This document shows positions 56,401 to 63,610 of a stretch of 64,000 nt of DNA, one piece after another (the stretch's first letter is position 1; every line of letters starts with the position of its first letter). Below the pieces are notes generated by a model. The model saw nothing but the letters and a program-made list of their open reading frames with translations. It made no database searches and was not told the DNA's origin. The translations under genes and the position numbers were made by a program. Origin of the DNA: Anadara kagoshimensis (lineage: Eukaryota > Mollusca > Bivalvia > Arcoida > Arcidae); assembly GCA_021292105.1 (NCBI GenBank), contig CM037860.1:13038698-13102697 (forward strand), read 5' to 3'.

Positions 56401-59400
56401 TGTATAGAGTCAGATAATTTGTTAAAAATATTTATAATTTAATCACCATTTAATTTCATATAGAAGTTAGGTATACATCAAAGTCACAGTTCTGACAATC
56501 ATGACATGTACATGTACATAACAATTTGTAATATAAACAATATTGCATCACTTGTGGAGATATATTAGATTGAAACATTAACAGATCCTTGCTTAAATAG
56601 ATCTCTTTCTGTATTTTGAAAAACAGCTATTTTAATTCCGAAAAATTTTATTGACAGTATTCTGGCAAAAACATGTCATCCAGGAATAGAGAGAGAGTAC
56701 AAAATCTAGAGGAATCAGAGAGATTGATGGAAAGAAGAGAACAGCATCTAACATCAAAAGAGACAAGCTGTCTGCAAAAATGTCTGCTGATTTTTAGACC
56801 ATTTGAAGTTGTTTTTGGTGTCGTTTTCTTTCTAGTCACATTGTTGATTTTTGTGTCACTTTTGTTAACAAAGTAAGTTTTTTACAGGCCTGTAAGGGTT
56901 GGGGGACCTAACCATTCCCTTTTTTAAGTCACCCCCAACTAAATAGTTGGGGTGACTTATCGATTTACCCTGTATGAGCTCACCTGGTCAAAGGCCATGT
57001 GAGCTTATGGCATGGCGAGGTGTGCGTGCGTGCGTCAGTAAACATTAATCTTCTCCTCCGAAACTACTGGGCCAACTGAAACCAAATTTGCTATGGAAGG
57101 TCCTTGACAGAGTCAAACTATAGTTTGTTCAAATCATGGCGATTGAATATCCAAGATGGCCGCTGTAACTAAAAATAGACAAAACCTAAAAAAATCTTCT
57201 TCTCTTGAACCAGTCATAGGAGGCAAAAACTGATGTGATATTTGGATTCTACATAGTCTTAACCTTAAAGTTTGTTCATTTCATGAAATTTGGTTGAAAA
57301 ATAGGTTACACGTTTTTGTGTTTAATTTTGCAAAAATTGTAAGATATTTTTAAATTGTTATAACTTGACTGTATGACCAGATAATGACACGGGGTTTTCA
57401 GTTTTGACATATTCTTGTAATTACCTTCAAAATGATGTCAAGGTCAATTATGAAGGTCATGACCTAATTTTTTACCTTTCTATTATTATTTATTATCTCG
57501 AAAACTATAAACTTTTTGTATAGGCATGTATATTGGAATGTTGTTGGTTTTGATGTAACGATCATTTTGATATATAGATTAAGGTCATTGGTTTGAAGGT
57601 CAAGGTCATATATGCGAAAGAAAACTGAAATGGTTCATTATCTTGAAAACTATTAACTTTTTGTATAAGCATGTTTATTAGAATGTTGTAGGTATTGATA
57701 CAACAATAATTTTGATGTATAGAAAAAGGTAATGGGTCCAAAGGTCAAGGTCACAGTAGCAAATCAATACCAAAATAGTTAATTAACTCGAAAACTATAA
57801 ACTTTTTATAGAGGGATGTACATTAGAATATCGTTGGTATTGAAGTAACGGTCATTTTGATGTATAGAAAAAAGTCATGGGTCCAGAGGTCAAGGTCACA
57901 GTAGCAAAACAATACCAAAATTGTCAATTATCTTGAAAACTATAAACATTTTGTATAGGCATGTATATTGGAATGTTGTTGGTTTTGATGTAACGATCAT
58001 TTTGATATATAGATTAAGGTCATTGGTTCAAAGGTCAAGGTCACAGATGCGAAAGAAAACTGAAATAGTTCATTATCTTGAAAACTATAAACTTTTTGTT
58101 TAAGCTTGTATATGAGAATGTTGTAGGTATTGATACAATGATCATTTTAATGTATAGAAAAAGGTCATGAGTCCAAAGGTCAAGGTCACGGTAGCAAAAC
58201 AATACCAAAATGCTTAATTATCTCGAAAACTATAAACTTTTCATAAAGACATGTATATTAGAATATTGTTGGCATTGATGTAACAATTATTTTGATATAT
58301 AGATTAAGGTCATTGGTTCAAAGGTCATGGTCACAGATGCGAAAGAATACTGAAATGGTTCATTATCTTGAAAATTATGAACTTTTTGTATAAGCATGTA
58401 TATTAGAATGTTATAGCTATTGATACAACGATCATTTTGATGTATAGAAAAAGGTCATTGGTCCATAGGTCAAGGTCACGGTAGCAAAGCAATACCAAAA
58501 AGGTTAATTATTTGGAAAACTATAAACTTTTTGTATAGGCATGTGTATTAGAATATTGTTGATATTGATGCAATGATCATTTTAATATATAGATTATGGT
58601 CATTGGTTCGAAGGTTAAGATCACAGATGCAAGTAGCAAGTTTCATAAATATCTAAATAATACACAGAGTTATTGCTCCTTAAGTATAGTATTTATTGTT
58701 TTTGTGCTGTTTACGGCCCAGGTGAGCGATACAGGCCCTATTGGGCCTTTTGTTAGTTTTATTTTTTGATAATATAACATTCAGTTTCTAAGATATGTAA
58801 TTCATTAAAAACTTAATAGATAAATCTGTAAATTGCAGTATAACTTAATATAAATTTTTATTTTATGTTGATGATACAGTTTCCCGAAAATGAAATTTGC
58901 CATTTTATAGATCCTTAACTTTCTTTGTACTACATAAAGCTTTCCATGTTTTCCCTATTTTTTCTTTGTTTCCTAATTGTTGTGTGTTTAATTTTGCAGT
59001 ATTGACAAGGCCATTCCTGGACATAGTCTTGGTTATAAGTATGGTTACGCCTTACCACACAGGACATTACCCAACCCAGTAGACATGGTATTAGTGTTTT
59101 CTCAGAAGGTCAGTAATAATCTGTCATAGTTGAGTTTTCTGTTAGTCCTGAAAACTATATTTAGAATCATTGGTAGGATGGATACCTTGAATTTGCAATT
59201 AGAATTACATGAAAATTGAAATCAGAAGGAACTCATTAAATCGCAACATCAAGTTCAATTTATCCCTATGAAATAATTTAAAAAGGGGAAGCACAGAAAT
59301 TGAAAACTCTTACTCTGCATATTTCTAATTGAATATTAGAAGAGTTGAGTAGTGTTTTATTTCCCAGTCAAAATTCTTTCACTTATATTGAGGTGGTCAG

Positions 59401-62400
59401 TTCAGGGATGGTAGAGGGTCTGGAATGCCAGGAGGAAACCACTGACCATTGGTAAGCGAATTGAGTTTTTTTACACTAGTATCTGCCACAAGTGGGATTC
59501 CAAGCTATGGTAGGTGGTGAGAGGCATTGTGATCCCTAAGTGCATACTTTTGACCACTTGACAACCAAGGCCCCCTAGAACAGTCAAGAAATTATTTTAG
59601 TTAAAATAAGTCTGTCCCGAGCCATTAGGCCCATCAGGCCGGAGCTTATCCCAGTTTCTATGGCGTTAAGCGACTGAGAGTACAAGACTCTCCCCTGAAT
59701 GGGAAGCCGGTCCATCGCAGGGTTAACCCCCAGCATTTTGCTGGTACTCATTTATTTTTCAGCTAATGATAATTAATAAAGCAAAATTTATGTTCTTCAT
59801 TACAGGTATTTCCCCTGGACTACATCATGTTTTCTGCTCTGGTGGTATATCTTGTATTTTGTTCTATCTCTGGAGTAAGAAACATTGGTATCTGGTTCTT
59901 CTGGCTAAGAGTAAGTACATAAATATATAGAAAAAATTGGAAAAATTTTCTATCTGGTGTAGGAGTGGAGTGGTGTGATGGAGTTTTACATCCCAGTCAA
60001 GATTATTTCACTTATATCGAGACTGTCAGTTCTTTGATGATGGAAGCAGTACCTGGAGTGACCCACTTACCTTTGGTAAATGAACTGACGAACTTTCTCA
60101 CACTAGATCTTAGATCTGTCTCGAGTGGGATTCAAACCTAGGCAGTGAGAGGTGCTGTGATCCCTAAACGCATGCTTTAGTTCACTCTGCCACCAATGCC
60201 CCCTCTACCAGGTGTAGGGACTTTGTGTGAAGGGTTTAAAAAATGGGACAGTCTGTATGTCCAACACGTGTCACTTTCCAGTCAGACCAGTAATTTCTAG
60301 TCAGTCCATTAGTTTGTAATCAATGTAATTTTTCATTTGGAACTGTAAGCTTTCAGTTTAAGCTTTTACATTTTAGTATTATTTAATTCTCTTATATGAT
60401 CTAATCAACATGTGGATGAATTAAATCTTTATAATAAAATATCACCACATTTATAATATTGAATTATTTTAAAGGTATGTATGTAACAGTTGTGTATAAC
60501 AAAGCCATAGGGGACTCTATTTATAACTTGTTTATAAAGCGACTTTGTTATTTTGTTGTAAATACTTAGTACAAGTAGTCTTATATAGAGGAGCAGTCAG
60601 GCCCAATATTTGACTTCGTACGATCTATGTATTCAGTTTAAGCATGTTCCTGTTTTGTACCTGTTTGTAGCTGGTTTCATCATGTGCAACACAATAAAAT
60701 GAATGCTGATCTCTGTTTTTTAGATGTACAAGATAAGACCCAGAAGGACACGCCCCCAGGGCATACTGATGATGTGTATGATACTGATGTTTATAATGTT
60801 GGCTGTCAACATCATCATCTATGAACTAACACCACAGTACTCAACATTTGGAAGTCAACAGTACATGGTAAGTCTAAAACATAGCTTCAGAAATTGGCGC
60901 ACATTAGGTCCTAGCACTTTGAAACTGTGAAAAATGGAAAATTTGAACCTACACCTTGTATTTTGTTGTTGATGCAACACAATCATATTCAATGATGGAT
61001 TATCTTCTGTGCACAGGCTTCTTTAAAATGATTGCAAATTTGAGCTATTAATTAATTTTGAAAAAAAAAAAAAAAAATAGAAAAGTAATTGACTGAAAAT
61101 TATCACATTCTTGAAGTTATCTATTCTATAAAAGATTAATTCCACATGGATTTATTTCAGAAAAAAACCTATCTTTTCTGGTGTCTTCTTAATCGAGTTG
61201 TCGAGTGGTTAAAAGTTTCAGCTTATGGACACAGTGTCTCTCGACTCATAGGTCTAGACCCTAGTGTGAAAAAGTTTGTCATTTCATTTGCCAAAAGTTG
61301 GTGGGTATCTCAACCATACCAGAACTGATCATCTCAATATAATTGATAAATCTTGACTTGTGCTGTAAAACATCATTGCTTCACTCTTTGTGCTTATTTT
61401 CGCAAACTGATTAGTGATTGTTTAATGATATTAATTTTTGTTGATCGTTGTAGCAACAGGTGAACACCACAATAGGAAAAAATACTACTACTGGTTATGT
61501 GTTAAAGAAATGTACAACTGAGTCTACCACAGGTAAAATAATGTACATGTATTATTATGCCGTTTGTATTGTCTGACATCAGTATACAGAGGATTGTTTG
61601 GTGTTTGTGCGGAACAGTGTAGAATATGTCTCAATTTTTGTCTTTATAAAAAACTGTCACCTGATATACTTAAGCCTCTGTGGCCAAGTGGTCTTGAGTG
61701 TGTGTGCCCTTATGCGGCAACTCTCACCCCATAGTGTGAGAAAGTTTGTTAGTTCACTTGCCAATGATCGAAGGTTTTCTGTGGGTATTCTGATTTCCTC
61801 TACATCCCAGAACTAGTTGTCTTGATATAAGTGAAAGACTGATTTCCTCTACCATCCCAGAACTAGTTGTCTTGATATAAGTGAAAGACTGATTTCCTCT
61901 ACCATCCCAGAACTAGTTGTCTTGATATAAGTGAAAGACTGATTTCCTCTACTATCCCAGAACTAGTTGTCTTGATATAAGTGAAAGAAGCTTTACTGGG
62001 GCTTCAAACACATTATTCCACTCTGATCCACTCAACTTATGTGGTTTTATGTTCTAATTCGTTTCACTCAAACGAACATAAAACATTTATAAAATAAACA
62101 ACAACACTCATTACGGGTGGTGCCACTAACTAAACAGTGCAACCTGTCTACAGCTTTATATAATATAAATAAAATATATAACAAAAAATGTTCATTCACA
62201 CGCGATGATGCCATCCTGTTCATCCTCTTCATTAATCTACAAAAACATAAAAATAAAAATTACTATTATTTTTAAAATAAAAAACAACCTGCGCCTTGAG
62301 AAGTTATGGCTCGAATGACAACGCCTCATATAGCTATTCATATCATCAACTTCGTACTCATGAACAACCCGTGAAATCATTCACGCATAAACAACCGGTT

Positions 62401-63068
62401 ATCATCTATACACCCTATATAGTATATCTATGGCAGCCCATACATGCCATAATTCGTTTAGATATACCTTTTATAAATAAATTTACATCCATTGGATATA
62501 AATGTTCTTCACAAACACTATAGTGTATTACATGATATGCTGACAAACCTCATTGAATCTGAAACAACTGCAGTAGCTCAGTTGGTCAAATGCTCACTCC
62601 GTAAGTTGGAGGTCTTATGTTCAAATCCCAACCAGGTCTGACCCAAGACTTTAAACTGGGTAGTGACTATTCTTTTGCCAAGTACTCAACATTACGAAAT
62701 GAAAGTTCTTTTGGATGGGAACTTAAAATAAACGAGATCCCATGTCACAGTAGGCAGGATAAAGAACCCTGCTGTATAATGCCATCAGCGCATTGCAGAG
62801 GCAATTTTCTGCACCTTCGCCTACAGCTGGTGACGTCTCGATGAAAGTGAAATATTCTTTACTGGGAAATAAACACCATTACTCAACTCAACTCATTGAA
62901 TCTGCCCTTAATTACTTTGATATCTTATTGGAAGTTTTTATTTACGTCATTGTGTTATTTACAGATGATTGTGTTATGACTAGAATGACATTATTACTGA
63001 CAAGGTTCTTTTATAAGATGTGGTTCTTTGGAGCAGCTTATTACTGGGCTACATGGGCCTTCATTGGA
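26475..63068 (+). CDS. LMBRD1: Lysosomal cobalamin transport protein LMBRD1 (3' end beyond window)
   Basis: Multi-pass lysosomal membrane protein that, with ABCD4, exports vitamin B12 to the cytosol (cblF locus in human). Exons: 26475-26534, 46044-46220, 47066-47129, 48345-48439, 49007-49074, 49806-49894, 50343-50416, 55005-55130, 56658-56872, 59000-59108, 59806-59910, 60724-60867, 61454-61532, 62965-63068. All have GT/AG and compatible phases, together 1509 bases or 503 codons. Human LMBRD1 has 540, so only ~35 C-terminal residues are missing. Hallmarks: VPVDVFLVSYMK, PFVYFFYEEKDEETS, STEWEKVKSLF, LIGMLALMTYTAYGMSA, GVRNIGIWFFWLRMYKIR, RRTRPQ and FFGAAYYWATWAFIG. There are about nine hydrophobic segments; exons 1 and 2 together make the first. 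Intron 1 is 19.5 kb and carries a retrotransposon and a huge satellite made from the exon-2 acceptor. Confidence 0.95.
26675..27290 (-). repeat. 3' LTR of the BEL/Pao element
   Basis: This 616-bp copy is nearly identical to 34246-34864. On the minus strand it begins (G)TGTGATGTTGCC and ends TTTGACTGCAT. A polypurine tract (AGAAGGGGA, 27291-27299 complement) lies just before it, as expected for a 3' LTR. TGACT occurs at 26670-26674 and again at 34865-34869 beyond the other LTR, a likely 5-bp target-site duplication. Confidence 0.88.
27796..28983 (-). CDS. BEL/Pao integrase region
   Basis: An open stretch of 395 codons. An HHCC zinc-binding module (HCHNAVYHQGRH near residue 21 to CVICRKLRG near 59) precedes the DDE core: D94 in VGVDTFGPW, D161 in RSDRGTNF, E211 in GGSWERMIG. 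A C-terminal DUF5641-like part (WMSDQPDLKVGDVVLMKD) follows. It is the least damaged part of the element and ends at a normal stop close to the polypurine tract. Confidence 0.9.
   Translation of the reverse strand: MNVHPIIIPKKSHIAILLIRHCHNAVYHQGRHLTEGKVRTAGYWIIGAKRLISSEIHHCVICRKLRGSFCGQKMASLPEDRLTPGPPFTFVGVDTFGPWEVTARRTRGGVARNKRWAILFTCLVSRGIHIEVVEELSTSSFINALRRFLSIRGPVRQFRSDRGTNFVGAVNELKMLHQFVEGQPVQKFLQDNNSMWLFNPPYASHFGGSWERMIGIVRRILDGVLLQNSVKTLTHETLTTFLAEVCAIVNSRPLTPITEDSENPVILSPNMILTHKTQKLPETIPLLEPKEMFRSQWRHVQVLANMFWKRWEKEFISSLQPRRKWMSDQPDLKVGDVVLMKDVDLPRNMWPIAVVNRIFPSSDGHVREVEIRVNRDHNNVHYVRPVHKLVPLINQ
29282..29970 (-). pseudogene. BEL/Pao RNase H and connecting region, frame-broken
   Basis: Three short ORFs in different frames cover this stretch. 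The best (29641-29970) shows VHIFSDASKDAIAAVAYL and PRLELCSAVMAVEIAEF, the RNase H-like segment that follows reverse transcriptase in BEL/Pao. A further ~300 bases (28984-29281) before the integrase ORF are also out of frame. Described as broken; not reconstructed. Confidence 0.75.
29904..31245 (-). pseudogene. BEL/Pao reverse transcriptase, frame-broken
   Basis: Two overlapping ORFs (30667-31245 and 29904-30734). The first has RWYLPMFGVYHRKKKDSIRMV and FDSSACFKGVSLNE. The second has the catalytic NNFYVDDGLISC box and the LFDPLGFACPV block typical of BEL/Pao. A frame change near 30700 separates them. Confidence 0.85.
31163..31795 (-). CDS. BEL/Pao protease region
   Basis: This ORF contains YAMIDDQSNHCLAS, the modified aspartic-protease active site, and EILIGRDL, then PLGWVIIGSVCL before the reverse transcriptase. 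These correspond to the DUF1758-type peptidase of BEL/Pao elements. It overlaps both neighbours in other frames. Confidence 0.8.
   Translation of the reverse strand: MYPSLWKYHWNQQVMRQDSPARVYPEGLQQQSRIVYAMIDDQSNHCLASSSFFDAFNQNGPSYAYTLASCSGKVVTSGRRAPGFVIESIDRNCVFKLPTLIECAELPNNRDEIPSPHIAGQYTHLHDIVDAIPELINDADIEILIGRDLIAAHVVEDQRYCSGGVPYAQKLPLGWVIIGSVCLDELHVPDIFQSTKLLIGKWSSFLVRAL
31693..34065 (-). pseudogene. BEL/Pao gag, frame-broken
   Basis: Three ORFs in sequence: 32626-34065 (coiled-coil and Q/P-rich N-terminal half), 32390-32629 (LVWERLEERFGSPELIESSL, DUF1759-like) and 31693-32445. The last ends with a zinc-knuckle region, CIRCCGPKKHRARNC, and a second CSVCKASSH motif. Frame changes near 32630 and 32450 break it. 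Confidence 0.82.
34246..34864 (-). repeat. 5' LTR of the BEL/Pao element
   Basis: A 619-bp copy of the LTR at 26675-27290. The differences are almost all single-base indels, such as extra bases near 34489 and 34585. It carries the promoter end of the antisense element; transcription from it would run toward PRIM2, antisense to LMBRD1. Confidence 0.88.
34960..35910. repeat. Degenerate ~36-40 bp minisatellite (interrupted)
   Basis: Variants of GAACAGTCACACTGTTCTAC followed by AACAACAACTGATGTTCA repeat from ~34970 to 35323 and resume at 35758-35905. The AGAACA/TGTTCT pairs within the units are partial palindromes. A 434-bp transposon (35324-35757) splits the array. Confidence 0.8.
35324..35757. 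mobile_element. hAT-like element with 5-bp TSD and a coding remnant
   Basis: CATTG at 35319-35323 and 35758-35762. The ends are CAGGGATTTATC and, inverted, CAGGTATTTATC. On the plus strand ~35510-35687 is open, giving a Lys/Ser-rich peptide that includes SKASKTVSKPTSDIDIESK and ends at a TGA. It looks like the basic N-terminal tail of a transposase gene caught in an internally deleted element. The termini resemble those at 23297-24399. Confidence 0.72.
36288..46048 (+). repeat. 37-bp satellite, ~264 copies, built from the LMBRD1 exon-2 splice acceptor
   Basis: Each unit is GTTTTGTGTTTTG followed by TTTTCTATTACAG and then CTGGTGTTACT. The final copy is the genuine intron-1/exon-2 boundary: TTTTCTATTACAG ends at 46043 and exon 2 starts CTGGTGTTACT at 46044. 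So the unit is ~26 intronic bases plus the first 11 coding bases. Nearly every unit keeps the pyrimidine tract and AG. Exceptions are ACACC (~37419 and ~41491) and ACAAC (~39081 and ~43191). Common variants are GTTTTGATTT, ACTATTTTG and TTTTATG. A few units differ in length (35 bp near 37319, 38 bp near 45240 and 46020). The paired exceptions show a ~4.07-kb block duplication. The many ORFs seen across it are a by-product of a unit with no stop in any forward frame. Confidence 0.97.
46044..46220 (+). CDS. LMBRD1: LMBRD1 exon 2
   Basis: 59 codons in phase 0/0: LVLLFSTVYIKYFMSKYDS, then the conserved ALVPVDVFLVSYMK. Joined to exon 1 it gives GWIPFVIVLV-LVLLFSTVYIKYF. This matches the human first membrane segment in length without gaps, and so fixes the acceptor at 46043. 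The next AG (46065) would put TAA in frame within three codons and is rejected. Donor AAG|GTAGGT. Confidence 0.94.
46250..46530. repeat. Microsatellites after exon 2
   Basis: Degenerate (CTGTCTAT)/(CATC)-type repeats at ~46255-46375 and an (AT)n-rich patch at ~46470-46525. These are simple-sequence intronic DNA. Confidence 0.7.
48066..48292 (-). repeat. Dispersed repeat copy 4, minus strand
   Basis: Inverse copy of the family at 180-392 and 24670-24872: GTCCCCGGTATTTC...GAGGGGTATATTAAATT at the left, then CACCAAAACTATGAAGCAC, AACTTAGTGCAAAGCATTAA and a right end with GGGAGTTATTTTCCTTTGAA. It is intronic in LMBRD1. Confidence 0.55.
48674..48736. repeat. Single arm of the 65-bp-TIR MITE
   Basis: GTTTGCTTTGCATAACTG...CCATTTCTAGACAGTTCATTGGTT matches one arm of the MITE at 13880-14241 with moderate divergence. 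No second arm is seen nearby. Confidence 0.55.
48870..48968. mobile_element. Short palindromic MITE
   Basis: GGTTTGCCTCTGTACCATGTG at the left is inverted at the right as CACATGGTACAGTGGCGAATCC. The centre is CCGTCGTTCAGCACAAATGTTAAG. It is a member of the family at 9130-9345. Confidence 0.65.
49290..49580 (+). mobile_element. SINE family 1 copy, plus strand
   Basis: A decayed tRNA-like head (GGTTAAGTGCTCGCTTCATT...) is followed by the family body: GTCTGACCAAGACTTGAAAA, GCCAAGCACTCAGCATT, CATAGCTGGTAACATTTCGATG-like and ACTTTACTGGGATATA. It parallels 62568-62893. It lies in LMBRD1 intron 5. Confidence 0.6.
50072..50258. mobile_element. 187-bp Tc1/mariner (pogo-type) MITE
   Basis: It starts CAGTAAAACCTTGTTATAAT and ends, inverted, CAGTAAAACCTCGATTCATTG. 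TA dinucleotides flank it on both sides. Internal ATAATGCC / ATAACGCC motifs are inverted too. TA targets and CAGT-AAACC termini fit the pogo/Tigger branch of Tc1/mariner. A degraded relative lies at 13121-13275. Confidence 0.8.
50521..51540. other. Unclassified intronic block in LMBRD1 intron 7
   Basis: Locally GC-richer sequence with CpGs (for example 50605-50645 and 50930-51010) differs from its surroundings. It opens with TTTTTCAGAGGGGGGTCTTTCC and closes near GACACCCTGTCCTTTTCAG, both resembling the edges of the repeat at 22620-22810. It may be a larger member or an insertion inside one. No ORF, inverted repeat or duplication was established. Confidence 0.3.
51541..52265. other. Intronic stretch, nothing recognised
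   Basis: AT-rich sequence of LMBRD1 intron 7 with stops in all frames, and no repeat structure or RNA-like fold that I can support. Confidence 0.4.
52270..52840. repeat. ~180-bp tandem repeat, 3.2 copies
   Basis: TCCTCTTACAG starts at 52291, 52471 and (altered) about 52650, with a fourth partial near 52826, so the period is 175-180 bp. Shared blocks are CAACCAAAAACCTTGAAACT, ACCTGACTTTATGGAAATAT and GAATGGGGGTACCTACTTTG. It is intronic and non-coding. Each unit contains an acceptor-like CTCCTCTTACAG. Confidence 0.88.
53265..54055. repeat. Degenerate GAT-rich low-complexity array
   Basis: Long runs of (GAT)n/(GATGAC)n are broken by recurring GACATTCAGTTCTGCTGCTG and GTGACATGAGGAGATA segments, which suggests a decayed compound minisatellite. 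The His-rich ORFs on the minus strand are artefacts of this composition. It lies in LMBRD1 intron 7. Confidence 0.85.
54560..54700 (-). mobile_element. SINE tail fragment, minus strand
   Basis: The blocks TATGCCTCAGTCAAGTTTCT, TTCACTTATATCAAGGCATC and AAACTGCAGAAAACTACC resemble the tail part of the family-1/2 SINEs. It is short and diverged. Confidence 0.35.
55005..55130 (+). CDS. LMBRD1: LMBRD1 exon 8
   Basis: 42 codons, phase 0/0: AYGMSAFPMGLIKG, then a basic cytosolic segment ending SEVRDRISRIKDK. Acceptor ATCTTGTAG, donor AAG|GTGATA. The last ~45 bases contain AGGTCA-G-AGGTCA and are the founder of the downstream 114-bp tandem repeat. Confidence 0.92.
55083..55790 (+). repeat. 114-bp tandem repeat grown from the LMBRD1 exon-8 splice donor
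   Basis: The phase marker AAGGTC falls at 55197, 55311, 55425, 55539, 55653 and 55767, exactly 114 apart. A founder copy inside exon 8 (~55088) is 109 away. Intronic units read GGTCAGGGGTTAGAGACA...AGGATCAAGTACAAA|GTAATAAC, against exonic GGTCAGAGACAGAATCAGC...AGGATCAAGGACAAG|GTGATAAC. So each copy includes the end of the exon, a GT at the donor position, and ~65 bases of intron. Five units keep a perfect AGGTCA-A-AGGTCA. Confidence 0.92.
56926..58755 (+). mobile_element. Helentron-associated (pearl/HINE-like) element, copy 2
   Basis: The left end has a hairpin, AAGTCACCCCCAACT...AGTTGGGGTGACTT, then GAGCTCACCTGG...GTGAGCTTATGG and a GTGC microsatellite. The right end is GGCCCAGGTGAGCG...CAGGCCCTATTGGGCC, matching the CAAGAGGCCCATGGGCC end of copy 1 in inverse. 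Inside are about eight ~146-bp units with AAAACTATAAACTTTTTGTA and AGGTCAAGGTCA. It lies in LMBRD1 intron 9. The left boundary is the least certain part. Confidence 0.65.
59345..59580 (-). mobile_element. SINE family 2 copy, minus strand
   Basis: The tail (TTTATTTCCCAGTCAAAATTC) is on the left and the tRNA-like end on the right (GTGATCCCTAAGTGCATAC...CTTGACAACCAAGGCCCC). A full parallel exists at 59955-60210. Confidence 0.55.
59615..59755. repeat. Dispersed repeat with CCCCTGAATGGGAAGCC core
   Basis: AGTACAAGACTCTCCCCTGA...CCATCGCAGGGTTAACCCCC. A diverged relative lies at ~19500-19580 (CAATACTTCCCCCTGGATGC...CCATTGCAAAGTTAACC). It is non-coding. Confidence 0.45.
59955..60210 (-). mobile_element. 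SINE family 2, best minus-strand copy
   Basis: Minus-strand reading gives a tRNA-like head: GGCATTGGTGGCAGAGTGA (A-box-like), ATCACAGCACCTC and TAGGTTTGAATCCCAC (good B-box). The tail is AAGTGAAATAATCTTGACTG and TGTAAAACTCCAT. It lies in LMBRD1 intron 11. Confidence 0.65.
60920..61140. other. Intronic stretch, nothing recognised
   Basis: Part of LMBRD1 intron 12. AT-rich, with an A-run near 61060. No feature is supported. Confidence 0.35.
61190..61380 (+). mobile_element. SINE family 2 copy, plus strand
   Basis: GTTGTCGAGTGGTTAAAAGT (A-box-like) and a decayed B-box (ATAGGTCTAGACCC), then GTGTGAAAAAGTTTGTCATT and a tail CTTGACTTGTGCTGTAAAAC. It lies in LMBRD1 intron 12. Confidence 0.55.
61668..62035 (+). 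mobile_element. SINE family 2 copy with internal 50-bp tandem expansion
   Basis: The head is CTCTGTGGCCAAGTGG...CACCCCATAGTGTGAG. The pre-tail segment CTGATTTCCTCTACCATCCC...TATAAGTGAAAGA is then repeated four times at a 49-50 bp step (starting 61791, 61840, 61890, 61940) before the common tail TTTACTGGGGCTTCAAACAC. It lies in LMBRD1 intron 13. Confidence 0.6.
62568..62893 (+). mobile_element. SINE family 1, near-complete plus-strand copy
   Basis: The head has the A-box TAGCTCAGTTGG and the B-box-like TGTTCAAATCC at tRNA spacing. The body shows GACCCAAGACTTTAAACTGG, CAAGTACTCAACATTACG and GCATTGCAGAGG. The tail is CAGCTGGTGACGTCTCGATG, GTGAAATATTCTTTACTGGG and a (CAACT)n-like end. It is the reference copy for the family in this window. 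It lies in LMBRD1 intron 13, directly before exon 14. Confidence 0.75.
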
Positions 63069-63119
63069 GTAAGTACCAGTATATGATTAATAGAATCTAT
63101 CCCTGCTATGTAGAGGAGA

Positions 63120-63245
63120 ATATGGGAGAAAATAGAATCAATATTCTGATTTGTAGTTGGGACATAGAAATTGCATCCCGGAGGCTGAGATTTCTATGTC
63201 TTCATTACAAACCATGAAATGATTCTTTTTCTCCCATATCCAATA
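63120..63245. repeat. Inverted repeat after LMBRD1 exon 14
   Basis: ATATGGGAGAAAATAGAATCA (~63120) pairs with TGATTCTTTTTCTCCCATAT (~63220). Inside, ACATAGAAAT (~63165) pairs with ATTTCTATGT (~63190). A small non-coding foldback, probably a MITE. Confidence 0.6.
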
Positions 63246-63379
63246 AAATTCTGTTTTGTAAAGCTTTTATAGTAAAAAAATCATCCTTTATCTACACTAA
63301 AAGTACACCATTTTGGTTTGCAACCAATTTCATCACAATCCAAATCGTTGATGTGACATCATAGTGTGTACCTTTTCTT

Positions 63380-63610
63380 TATCAGGGGGTAAGACAGAAA
63401 AATCCTACCCTGTTAAAATGTGGGATTTTCTTGTCCGATATTAGAGAATAATAGAATCTAACACCAGTAACAGGGTAAGACAGAGATATCACATGCGAGG
63501 ACAAATATTTTCCTGTCCAGAACGAGCTTTAGCGAGTTTTGGACATTGAAAATATTTATCCGAGTTTGAGATATCTCTGTTTTACCCTGTTACTGGTGTA
63601 GGATTCTTTT
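63380..63610. repeat. Inverted repeat / MITE with ACCAGTAACAGGGTAA arms
   Basis: ATCTAACACCAGTAACAGGG...GACAGAGATATC (~63456-63490) is inverted at ~63569-63605 (GATATCTCTGTTTTACCCTG...TACTGGTGTAGGAT). AATATTTTCC/GAAAATATTT pair further in. Similar half-arms precede it (63383-63420) and follow it (63835-63880). Confidence 0.7.
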
